A stretch of 9,927 bases of DNA, from NCBI GenBank assembly GCA_025462985.1, contig JAOAPP010000766.1, positions 1 to 9,927 of the forward strand, in the 5' to 3' direction. The notes beneath the pieces are model-generated. The model saw nothing but the letters and a program-made list of their open reading frames with translations. It did no database searches and was not told the DNA's origin. Within the stretch, counting starts at the first letter, position 1. Each line of letters opens with the position of its first letter. This stretch comes from Bryobacterales bacterium (GTDB taxonomy: Bacteria; Acidobacteriota; Terriglobia; Bryobacterales; Bryobacteraceae). The position numbers and the translations under genes are program-made. This document shows positions 1 through 8,200 of this stretch, piece by piece.

Positions 1-1
1 C

Positions 2-1666
2 GCGGGCGCAACTGAGCCATATCTGCATCAGCTAACGGGCTTTGTGGCGGAGCTGATGAAGCCGGGCTATCCGGAGCTTTTGGAGAGCATGGATCGTCTG
101 GCTCGCGTGGTGCGGGATGAGGAAGCACGGTATGCGACGACTTTCCAGGTGGCGGAACGCGTGTTCCTTGACGAGGCGAAATCGGCTGTGAACGGCGTGC
201 TGCCGGGAGCGGGGGCGTTCAAGCTCTACGATACGTACGGCTTGGCGCTGGATGAGCAGGAAGAGATGGCGCGGGAGTTCGGGCTGAGCATCGATCGCGA
301 AAACTTCACGGCCGAGATGGAGAAGCAGCGGACACGCGCGCGGGCAAGCTGGCGCGGGGCGGACAAGGCGCAGATCGCCGATGTCTATAAAGAGCTGCCG
401 CCCATTGAGTTCGTCGGGCGCGAAACGCTTGAGGCTCCGGCTGAAGTCACGGCTTTGATCGTAGAGAAGCAGGCCGTGCCATTGGTCGAAAGCGGCTCGG
501 CGGAAGTGACGTTCGTCAAGACCCCGTTCTATGCGGAATCGGGTGGACAGGTGGGCGATACCGGTCTGCTGCTCGATCCGGAGACGCGGGAGCGAGTGGC
601 TGTTGTGGAGGGCGCCTACAAGCCAACACCTTCCGCCATGGTCCAGCGAATCCGCGTTTTGAAGCCGCTCGAGGTGGGACAGAAAGTCCTCGCGGTAGTG
701 GACAAACCGGCGCGACGCGCAACCATGCGCAACCATACGGCCACGCACCTGTTGCATGCAGCGCTGCGGCAGGTATTGGGAACGCATGTGAAGCAGGCCG
801 GCAGCGTAGTGGAGCCGGGACGTTTGCGATTCGATTTCTCGCATTATTCACCCATGACCGAGGATGAACTGAGCGAGGTGGAGCGATTGGTGAATCAGCA
901 GATCCTGGTCAACACGGAAGTGAAGACCGACGTTATGGATCTCGAAAATGCACTGTCGACTGGGGCAATGGCTTTGTTCGGCGAGAAGTACGGCGAGAAC
1001 GTGCGGGTGGTGAGCATTCCGGGGTTCAGCCGGGAACTCTGCGGGGGAACGCATGTGGGCCGCACCGGCGATATCGGATTATTCAAGATTGTCTACGAGG
1101 GCGGCATTTCAGCGGGCGTAAGGCGTATCGAGGCCATCACCGGAGAAGGCGCGCTAGACCGCTTTCAACAGGCCACGGCCCAACTTTCACGAGCGGGGCA
1201 ATTGCTGCACACGACCGAGAACGGCGTGCTCGAGCACATGGAAAAGCTGCTCGAGCAGCATCGCCTTCTCGAGAACCAGGTGAAGCAGTTGAAGGCGCAG
1301 ATGGCAAATCAGCAGATCGACAAGCTGAGCGGCCGGAGTCTCAATGGCGCTACGGTGCTGGCCGAGAAATTGGAAGGTCTTGACCGGACGCAGTTGCGGA
1401 CGCTGGCAGATTCGCTGCGAAACAAGTGGGGGAGTTCGGTCATCGTCATTGCATCTGTGAACGACTCGGATATTTCAGTGATAGCGGCGGTCAGCAAGGA
1501 TCTGACGGGCAAGGTGCAGGCCGGCAAACTGGTCGGCGAGATCGCAAAAGCGATTGGCGGCAAGGGCGGAGGACGACCCGACATGGCGGAAGGCGCAGGC
1601 AAGGATACGCGGGCGCTGCCGACGGCGCTTGAAGACGTTTATAAGAAAGTGGGGGCGCTGCTCTAG
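2..1666 (+). CDS. alaS: Alanyl-tRNA synthetase, C-terminal part (5' end outside window)
   Basis: This cytoplasmic enzyme charges tRNA-Ala with alanine and hydrolyses Ser/Gly mischarged onto it. The frame is open from base 2, and codons before the first internal GTG (44) already read as AlaS (EPYLHQLTGF), so the start lies upstream. 554 residues are visible of a family length near 880; the class II catalytic core is mostly missing. In order: the end of the aminoacylation and tRNA-recognition region (FKLYDTYG near 219-242), the editing domain with zinc-site motifs HTATH (734-748) and CGGTH (1040-1054), a Glu/Gln-rich probable coiled coil (about 1240-1330), and the C-Ala/DHHA1 domain with its hallmark GGKGGGRPDMA (1556-1588). 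All editing-site ligands are present, so it looks functional. Its TAG stop shares one base with the downstream start, suggesting cotranscription and translational coupling. Identity is essentially certain. Confidence 0.97.
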   Translation, partial: AGATEPYLHQLTGFVAELMKPGYPELLESMDRLARVVRDEEARYATTFQVAERVFLDEAKSAVNGVLPGAGAFKLYDTYGLALDEQEEMAREFGLSIDRENFTAEMEKQRTRARASWRGADKAQIADVYKELPPIEFVGRETLEAPAEVTALIVEKQAVPLVESGSAEVTFVKTPFYAESGGQVGDTGLLLDPETRERVAVVEGAYKPTPSAMVQRIRVLKPLEVGQKVLAVVDKPARRATMRNHTATHLLHAALRQVLGTHVKQAGSVVEPGRLRFDFSHYSPMTEDELSEVERLVNQQILVNTEVKTDVMDLENALSTGAMALFGEKYGENVRVVSIPGFSRELCGGTHVGRTGDIGLFKIVYEGGISAGVRRIEAITGEGALDRFQQATAQLSRAGQLLHTTENGVLEHMEKLLEQHRLLENQVKQLKAQMANQQIDKLSGRSLNGATVLAEKLEGLDRTQLRTLADSLRNKWGSSVIVIASVNDSDISVIAAVSKDLTGKVQAGKLVGEIAKAIGGKGGGRPDMAEGAGKDTRALPTALEDVYKKVGALL

Positions 1667-2673
1667 TGGAGGCTTTTGATGTTGCCATCGTGGGAGCGGG
1701 TCCCACCGGACTCGCTTGCGGCATTGAGCTAAAGCGGCGTGGTCTGCGGGCCGTGCTGTTCGACAAAGGCTGCATTGTCAATTCGATTTATCACTATCCG
1801 ATCAACCTGGTGTTTTTCACGACGCCGGAGTTGCTGGAGATAGGTGACATTCCGATGACCTCGCTGAATGAAAAGCCGGGGCGGACAGAGGGACTGAAGT
1901 ATTACAGGCGCGTTGCCGACCATTACAAGCTGGACATCCACCAGTATGAGCGCGTGCTTGGGTTCGATGGAGACGACGGGAACTTCTCGGTCAGAACCGA
2001 AACAAGCGAGGGTGAACATTTCTGCTACGAAGCAAAGAAAATCATCCTGGCAAGCGGATATTACGATATTCCGAACCGGTTGAATGTGCCGGGAGAGGAT
2101 CTCGAAAAAGTGATTCACTACTATCGCGAGGCACACCCTTACTACAACCAGGATGTGCTGCTGGTGGGTGCGAAGAACTCGGCTTCAATTGCGGCGCTGG
2201 AGTTGTTCTGGACAGGCGCGCGCGTGACCATGGTGCATCGCGGCCCAGGCATCTCACACAACGTGAAGTACTGGATCAAGCCGAATATCGAGAACCGCAT
2301 AAAATGCGGCGAGGTGAAGGCGTATTTTCACAGTTCGGTGAAAGAGATTCGGCCGCATGAGGTCGTTTTACAAACGCCGGACGGCGAGGTCGTGCTGAAG
2401 AATGACTTTGTTTTCGCGATGACGGGCTATCGACCGGATTTTGAGTTCATGGCTGAACATGGAATTCATCTGGATCCGAAAACATCGAAACCAATCACGA
2501 ATCCCAAGACATTGGAAAGCGAGCGCAAGGGTGTTTACCTTGCCGGCGTGATCGTTGCGGGAACACATACAAACGAAATCTTTATTGAGAATGGCCGTTT
2601 TCACGGCAAAGTCATCGCGGAGAGTCTTCAGCAGAGTCTGGCGGAATCTGAAGCTGAGCCTATCTTAAAGTAG
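1666..2673 (+). CDS. ypdA: YpdA-family FAD/NAD(P)H oxidoreductase (putative bacillithiol disulfide reductase)
   Basis: This 335-residue protein has the usual length and layout of YpdA/Bdr, the flavoenzyme that reduces oxidised bacillithiol with NADPH. Residues 10-15 (GAGPTG) form the FAD-binding Rossmann loop, 'VNSIYHYP' near 38-45 and 'SGYYD' at 130-134 are family signatures, and GAKNSA (168-173) with the following ALEL helix is the second dinucleotide site. 'IFIENGRFHG' near the C-terminus closes the FAD site. There is no CxxC disulfide, as expected for YpdA and unlike thioredoxin reductase. An oddity is Thr14 where characterised YpdA has Cys14; the nearest cysteines are Cys18 and Cys36. 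GTG at 1666 is the only sensible start, because this frame has a TAA at 1642-1644 and no ATG until well inside the fold. It overlaps the alaS stop by one base and has only a weak G-rich stretch upstream, so coupled translation is likely. Family is sure; substrate is inferred. Confidence 0.88.
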   Translation: MEAFDVAIVGAGPTGLACGIELKRRGLRAVLFDKGCIVNSIYHYPINLVFFTTPELLEIGDIPMTSLNEKPGRTEGLKYYRRVADHYKLDIHQYERVLGFDGDDGNFSVRTETSEGEHFCYEAKKIILASGYYDIPNRLNVPGEDLEKVIHYYREAHPYYNQDVLLVGAKNSASIAALELFWTGARVTMVHRGPGISHNVKYWIKPNIENRIKCGEVKAYFHSSVKEIRPHEVVLQTPDGEVVLKNDFVFAMTGYRPDFEFMAEHGIHLDPKTSKPITNPKTLESERKGVYLAGVIVAGTHTNEIFIENGRFHGKVIAESLQQSLAESEAEPILK

Positions 2674-2724
2674 TTCTCCCGCCCCGAAACGAGAACACCG
2701 ACGAAGTTTGCCCAGAGGGCTTAC

Positions 2725-2777
2725 GAGTGGGTGGCGTTATTATGCGTTTCTGCGAATGCATAAGCGCGCCCACACTC
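2725..2777. other. Long imperfect inverted repeat / hairpin downstream of ypdA
   Basis: The arms 2725-2745 and 2758-2777 pair imperfectly: GAGTG with CACTC at the base, a G/C-rich middle with small bulges, and a perfect TTATGC/GCATAA at the top around a 12-base loop. No T-run follows, so a classical intrinsic terminator is not supported. It may end the alaS-ypdA transcript by another route, protect its 3' end, or be a dispersed palindromic element. Confidence 0.45.
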
Positions 2778-2875
2778 CTATGTCCGAGTCTTCTCTGAGT
2801 ATCATCGATACACGCGCGGATTTCGGGCTCTTTGTTAGACCAAATTTTACACTCTGTACAACATGAAAAAACATT

Positions 2876-2881
2876 TATAAT
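2876..2881 (+). promoter_or_regulatory. Candidate -10 box (TATAAT) for the trehalose operon
   Basis: A perfect TATAAT lies in the AT-rich stretch 2840-2885 before otsA. No good -35 hexamer sits 16-18 bases upstream: the sequence there is about CTGTAC, and TTTACA at 2846-2851 is 24 bases away. A start about seven bases downstream (near 2888) would give a leader of only about 13 bases before ATG 2901 and cut into the Shine-Dalgarno. The promoter is therefore tentative. Confidence 0.35.
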
Positions 2882-2884
2882 CTG

Positions 2885-2902
2885 ATAAGAGGTGCCTCAT
2901 AT
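2885..2902. promoter_or_regulatory. Near-perfect 18-bp palindrome over RBS and start codon (possible operator)
   Basis: The sequence ATAAGAGG-TG-CCTCATAT has 8-base arms with one mismatched pair (2888/2899). It contains the Shine-Dalgarno AAGAGG (2887-2892) and runs into ATG 2901, directly after the TATAAT. The two-base centre is too short for an RNA hairpin loop, so a dimeric protein-binding site is the better reading. No regulator gene for it is visible here. Confidence 0.3.
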
Positions 2903-4460
2903 GTTGAAGGCTTGGACGCGTGAAGTGCTGGGCAAGTTCGTACGTGCAGAGTTGCAGGACTACCGTTTCATCGTCGTCTCGAATCGCGAGCCGTTTCAAC
3001 ATCGGCGTACCGGCGGGCGAATTGAATGCATACAACCCGCGAGCGGTATGGCGAGCGCACTCGATCCGGTGATGAGCGCGAGCGGCGGTCTATGGGTCGC
3101 ACATGGCAGCGGAAACGCAGACAAGCAGACCGTAGATGAATACGATCACGTGGCGGTACCGCCCGACTCGCCACGCTATACACTCAGGCGCGTCTGGCTT
3201 ACAGAAGAGGAAGAAGCCGGATACTACGGCGGCCTTTCGAACCAGGGGTTGTGGCCACTTTGTCATGTGGCTTTTACGAGACCGGTTTTTGATCCGGAAC
3301 ATTGGAGCATGTACCGGCGGGTCAACCAGCGATTTGCGGAGGCCATCCTCGAGGAGGCAGGAACAGAACCCACCTTTGTGTTCATCCAGGACTATCATTT
3401 CGGTTTGCTTCCACGCATGTTGCGAGATGCACGCTCGAATCTGGTGATCGCTCAGTTCTGGCACATTCCGTGGCCAAATCGAGAGGTCTTCAGCGCATTT
3501 CCGTGGCGCGAAGAGCTTCTGGACGGGATGCTGGGGAACGATCTGCTTGGTTTTCATCTTCCGCATCACTGCCACAATTTTCTGGAGACGGTAGACAGTT
3601 CGATTGAGGCGAGAGTTGACCGGGCCGGTTCCGAGATTTTTCGAGGAGGACGCGCCACAACCGTTGGCCCATACCCGATCGGCATTGACTTCGACGAACA
3701 CGTCGAAATTGCAAATTCGGACGAGGTCACTCGGGAAATGCAGCGGTGGCGAGAATCGTTGAGTCTCGAGGGCAAGCTGCTTGGAATAGGAATCGACCGG
3801 TGTGATTACACGAAGGGAATTCCAGAACGTCTGCGCTTTCTGGACCGCCTGCTGCACCAGCATCCGGAGTATCGCAACAAGTTGGTCTTCGCCCAGATCG
3901 CGGTCCCTTCGCGGTCGCGCCTGCAGCCATATAAACAGATCGAGCAGGAAATTGACAGCTTGGCTGCACAGATCAACCTGCGTTGGGGCACTGCGAACTG
4001 GCGACCGGTGATTCTGATGAAACAGCACTTCAATATGGCTGCTATGACCGCGCTGCACCGGCTGGCTCAGTTTTGCGTGGTCACTTCCCTGCATGACGGC
4101 ATGAATCTGGTGTCCAAGGAGTTCGTGGCGAGCAGGGTGGATAACGATGGAGTCCTTATCCTGAGCCAATTCGCCGGTGCAGCAAGGGAACTGAATGAGG
4201 CGCTGATCATCAATCCTTTCGCGGTTGACGAGGGAGCAGCCGCTTATCACTGCGCCCTCCAAATGAGCGCCGAGGAGCGGCGGCGACGCATGACGAAGAT
4301 GCGGAGCGCGGTGGAATATAACAATGTCTATCGCTGGGCGGGCCGATTCCTCTCTGACTTGGCCCGAGTTGAATTTCCGAGGACGACGGATGAGACTGCG
4401 ACCGGGGTGACCTCTTTTCGAGCGCCACTCAAAAGGCAGGCACTGGGGATGGCAGTATGA
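2901..4460 (+). CDS. otsA: GT20 family alpha,alpha-trehalose-phosphate synthase (OtsA-type)
   Basis: This 519-residue cytoplasmic GT-B glycosyltransferase is expected to join glucose from a nucleotide sugar to glucose-6-phosphate, giving trehalose-6-phosphate. Counting from ATG 2901, it has the N-terminal 'VVSNR' signature (Arg29), His188 in FWHIPWPN, the Arg300/Lys305 donor-phosphate pair in DRCDYTKG, and the Asp399/Glu407 segment [10 protein letters not shown]; these match E. coli OtsA catalytic and binding positions. It differs from E. coli type in having SNREP at the start and ASGM (3039-3050) where the acceptor loop is usually AGGL, as in a divergent bacterial GT20 clade that also resembles glucosylglycerol-phosphate synthase in this region. 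I chose ATG 2901 over GTG 2892 because AAGAGG (2887-2892) is ideally spaced for the ATG and overlaps the GTG. It overlaps otsB by ATGA (4457-4460). The otsB partner favours trehalose as product. Confidence 0.88.
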   Translation: MLKAWTREVLGKFVRAELQDYRFIVVSNREPFQHRRTGGRIECIQPASGMASALDPVMSASGGLWVAHGSGNADKQTVDEYDHVAVPPDSPRYTLRRVWLTEEEEAGYYGGLSNQGLWPLCHVAFTRPVFDPEHWSMYRRVNQRFAEAILEEAGTEPTFVFIQDYHFGLLPRMLRDARSNLVIAQFWHIPWPNREVFSAFPWREELLDGMLGNDLLGFHLPHHCHNFLETVDSSIEARVDRAGSEIFRGGRATTVGPYPIGIDFDEHVEIANSDEVTREMQRWRESLSLEGKLLGIGIDRCDYTKGIPERLRFLDRLLHQHPEYRNKLVFAQIAVPSRSRLQPYKQIEQEIDSLAAQINLRWGTANWRPVILMKQHFNMAAMTALHRLAQFCVVTSLHDGMNLVSKEFVASRVDNDGVLILSQFAGAARELNEALIINPFAVDEGAAAYHCALQMSAEERRRRMTKMRSAVEYNNVYRWAGRFLSDLARVEFPRTTDETATGVTSFRAPLKRQALGMAV

Positions 4461-5290
4461 TCATGGAACATCAGACCGAAGAACTTGTGGAGCGCTTTGA
4501 CGTATTGAAGGATCGGGTGTGTGAAGCCGCGCATATCGGGCTGTTCACCGATTTTGATGGCACTCTTTCGCCCATTGTTCCGGTTCCTTCTGAGGCGGAA
4601 TTAGACCCGCAGATAAAGGCCGTGTTGCAGGCGTTGGCACACCAGCCAAATTTCGCTGTCGGGATTGTCAGCGGGCGAGCGATTCAAGACTTGCAAGCCA
4701 GGGTTGGCCTGAAAGGGTTGATCTACGTTGGGAACCACGGGCTGGAAATTGAGGCGGGAGAGACGCGATTTCGAGAACCGGAGGCTGAGGCCTTACGGCG
4801 GGAACTGAAATGTGTGTCGCTCCAGTTAAGGCTCGCATTGGACACCGTTGAGGGAATGGAGATTGAGGACAAGGGACTGACGCTTTCTGTCCATTTCAGG
4901 CGGGTGAGTGAGGATATGCAGTCCTGGGTCCGGGACACGGCGCTCGAAACCATAGCGAAGTCGCGGTCCTACGTTGCCCGCGAGGGAAAGAAAGTCGTTG
5001 AAGTCCGGCCCAAACTGGAATGGGGCAAAGGCCACGCCCTGAAATGGTTGTTAAAGGAAGTGTTACCTGGTTACACACTTCCTATCTATATAGGTGACGA
5101 TGTCACAGACGAAGATGCATTTGCCGCGATTCCGCAAGGGATTACCATCAGAGTCGGGGGAATACCTGCCACCGGGACACGGGCGCATTACGCTCTGCCC
5201 GATGTTTCTGCCGTGGCTCGGTTCCTCAGCTGGTTGAATCACGCGAAATCGAATGCATCAGTCGCAAACGCTCAGTGGGCTGGAAAATGA
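4457..5290 (+). CDS. otsB: Trehalose-6-phosphate phosphatase
   Basis: This 277-residue HAD-superfamily enzyme removes the phosphate from trehalose-6-phosphate in the cytoplasm to give trehalose. All HAD motifs are visible: the nucleophile motif DFDGTLSP with Asp32 and Asp34, motif II SGR at residues 72-74, the motif III lysine Lys191 in EWGKGHALKWLL, and GDDVTDEDAF with the metal-binding acidic residues at 214-218. The cap domain lies between about residues 105 and 185, and the length is typical for OtsB. The start ATG overlaps the otsA stop (ATGA) and has GGGGA (4445-4449) seven bases upstream; ATG 4463 is a possible alternative. Its 3' end overlaps the next gene by 38 bases. Direct coupling to the synthase fits the sequential reaction and avoids build-up of trehalose-6-phosphate. 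No missing residues were seen. Confidence 0.94.
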   Translation: MIMEHQTEELVERFDVLKDRVCEAAHIGLFTDFDGTLSPIVPVPSEAELDPQIKAVLQALAHQPNFAVGIVSGRAIQDLQARVGLKGLIYVGNHGLEIEAGETRFREPEAEALRRELKCVSLQLRLALDTVEGMEIEDKGLTLSVHFRRVSEDMQSWVRDTALETIAKSRSYVAREGKKVVEVRPKLEWGKGHALKWLLKEVLPGYTLPIYIGDDVTDEDAFAAIPQGITIRVGGIPATGTRAHYALPDVSAVARFLSWLNHAKSNASVANAQWAGK

Positions 5291-8200
5291 CCCGCTCTGG
5301 TACAAGGACGCCATAATCTACGAGGCGCACGTTCGCGCCTTTTATGACAGTAACGGGGATGGAATGGGAGACTTCCGGGGTCTGGCGCAAAAGCTGGATT
5401 ACCTGGAGGACCTCGGCGTCACAGCAATCTGGCTGCTGCCGTTTTTTCCTTCACCTTGGAAGGACGATGGATACGACATCGCAGATTTCCGTAGCGTTCA
5501 CCCTTCATATGGAACGCTGAAGGACTTTCAGCAGTTTTTAAGAGAGGCGCACCGGCGCGGACTGCGTGTCATCACCGAGCTGGTTATCAATCACACGTCC
5601 GATCAGCACGAGTGGTTTCAAAAGTCCCGGCGGGCTGAACCCGGCTCGCGCTGGCGGGATTTCTATGTATGGAGCGACAATCCCGACAAATATGCAGGGA
5701 CGCGCATCATCTTCAAAGATTTCGAGCCCTCCAACTGGAGCTGGGATCCGGTGGCCAAAGCATACTATTGGCATCGCTTCTACTCGCACCAGCCCGATCT
5801 GAATTTCGATAATCCGCTGGTGCAGCGGTCCGTGATGCACCTGCTCGACTTTTGGGCCGAGATGGGCGTGGACGCGTTCCGCCTGGACGCCATCCCGTAC
5901 CTCTTCGAACGGGAAGGGACAAGTTGCGAAAACCTCCCAGAGACGCATGAGTTCCTGAAGGAGTTGCGGCGGCATCTGGACGAGAGGTTTCCGAACCGCA
6001 TGTTGCTCTCGGAAGCGAACATGTGGCCGGAGGACGCCGTTGCCTACATGGGAAAGGGCGATGAATGCCACATGAACTTCCACTTCCCCCTGATGCCGCG
6101 CTTGTTCATGGCGCTGCGGCTGGAAGACAGGCTGCCGATCGTGGAAATTTTGAACCGGACCCCCGTGATTCCTGAGACGTGTCAGTGGGCGATGTTTTTG
6201 CGGAACCATGACGAGTTGACGCTCGAGATGGTGACCGATGAAGAACGCGATTACATGTACCGCATGTACGCCTCGGACCAGAGGGCGCGCATCAATCTGG
6301 GCATCCGGCGGCGGTTGGCTCCGTTGCTGCAGAACGATCGGCCGCGCATTGAGGTGATGAACGCGCTGCTATTCTCCATGCCGGGAACACCTGTCATTTA
6401 CTATGGCGATGAGATCGGCATGGGCGACAACGTGTACCTGGGCGACCGGAACGGGGTGCGCACGCCAATGCAGTGGAGTCCGGATCGCAATGCGGGATTT
6501 TCGGCCACCAACCCGCAAAAGCTGTATCTGCCCGTAAATATCGATCCGGCGTACCACTACGAAGCGATCAATGTCGAGGCACAGCAGGACAATCCGCACT
6601 CACTCCTGAACTGGACCAAGCGATTGATCGCACTTCGAAAGCAGTACAAGGCATTCGGGCGAGGCACGCTCGAATTTCTCTATCCGTCCAATCAGCGGGT
6701 GATTGCCTATTACCGGAGATACCAGGAAGAAACCGTTCTGGTCGTGGCGAACCTGTCCCGGTTCGCACAGCCGGTGCAACTGGATCTGCACAAATATGAG
6801 GGCTACACGCCGGTAGAGATGTTCGGGCGGACGGATTTTCCAGCGGTTGGAGATTCCTATTACTCGCTCACGCTCGGTCCGAACTCGTTCTATTGGTTCT
6901 CGCTCGAACAGCGGGCTGTTCCGAAAACAGTCGCAGCCCCTTCGGTCGAAGCCAGAGGGCGAGAACTGGTCAGCGTGACGCTGCATGCCGGGGATCTGTG
7001 GGATCTGCTCAATCTGCCCGCGATCTCAGCCGCGATTCCCGCCTTCCTCCTGAGCCGCCAATGGTTCCAGAGTAAAGACCGGAGATTCCGTTCGGTAGAG
7101 ATCACGGACGTGCTTCCCATCGGCAAGGCGAAAAAAGCCCTTGTCTTAGCCCGCGTGGACTATACCAGCGGGGATCCCGAAACCTATTCTCTTCCCGTTT
7201 CGGTGGCGCAAGGAGAACAAGCGGCTGCGGTCCGGCGGGAACACGCGGAAGACCTGATCGCACAGGTGAGTTGGCAGAGCGGCGCGAGGGTGTTGCTATA
7301 CGAAGGTACCGCGGATAACGACTTCATGAGTGCGCTGCTCGAAGCCTTTGCCCGAAGACGTAGATTCAACGGACAGGAAGGCGTCGTGAACTCGATTCGT
7401 AATCGCGAGTTCCGGCAGCTATGGGGCGGAACGCATCCGAATCTGGACCCGAAACTCCTTCCATCCGCAGAGATCGACACCACCGTTCAATTCGGCGACC
7501 GCTTCGTAATGAAGCTGCTGCGAAAGGTGGAATCGGGAGTTCACCCGGGAGTCGAGATGGGCGAGTTTCTTACCGGGCGTCAACCATTTGCAAACGCGGC
7601 ACCATTCGCAGGGTTCATGGAGTATCAGGTTGCGGGCGGCGAGAAGACTGTCTTGGCGGTGCTGCACGGATTCGTTCCTAATCTGGGTGACGGCTGGCAC
7701 TACACGGAAAATGAGATCGGGGCGTTCTTGAGACGGGCAGACGAGGCGAAGCTTCCGAAATCGGAGTTCCTCGCGGCGTCTCCAAGCGCGGTCTATAGCC
7801 TGGATTTCGCATTGGCAGATCCGCCCCAACTGGCGCGAGATCTAATGGGTTCGGCGCTGCCGTTTGCAGAGAATGCCGGGAGGCGTCTGGCCGAAATGCA
7901 TCTGACTTTGCTGAAGGGCAGCTCGGATCCGGCTTTCTCGCCGGAGGTATTTAACGACTTCTATCGGCAAGGTCTGTATCACGCCAACATTTCTCTAACT
8001 GGGAGACGCCTGGAGTTTCTGAGGCAGAGATATGCAGATATGGCGCCAGACATCCGTCCAGCGGCGGCCAGAGTTCTCGAACTGGAAGAAGCGATTATCA
8101 AGAAGTTCAAAGCTATCTTTGAACGACGAGTTCCCTCAGTCCGCATCCGCTTCCATGGGCGTCTCCACCTCGGCCACTTGCTGGTTACGGAGGGCGATGA

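Noticed and set aside
32..844. 270-residue antisense ORF opposite alaS
   Set aside because: Composition rich in Arg/His/Leu with no domain signature; a shadow of the conserved alaS frame.
2673..2696. GTTCTC...GAGAAC inverted repeat right after the ypdA stop, considered as terminator
   Set aside because: Only a six-base stem with a 12-base loop and no T-run; the longer hairpin at 2725-2777 is the better structure.
2858..2885. ECF-sigma type promoter (AAC plus TCTGA at 2881-2885)
   Set aside because: The upstream element is only AAC and the spacing is 18 bases; too weak to claim.
2892..2894. GTG as the otsA start
   Set aside because: It overlaps the AAGAGG Shine-Dalgarno that is well spaced for ATG 2901, and nothing upstream would serve it.
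3090..4262. 390-residue antisense ORF opposite otsA
   Set aside because: No recognisable motifs; it lies opposite a strongly conserved GT20 gene, and such long open antisense frames are common in GC-rich coding DNA.
5538..6209. 223-residue antisense ORF opposite treS
   Set aside because: A shadow of the GH13 catalytic region, with no motif of its own.
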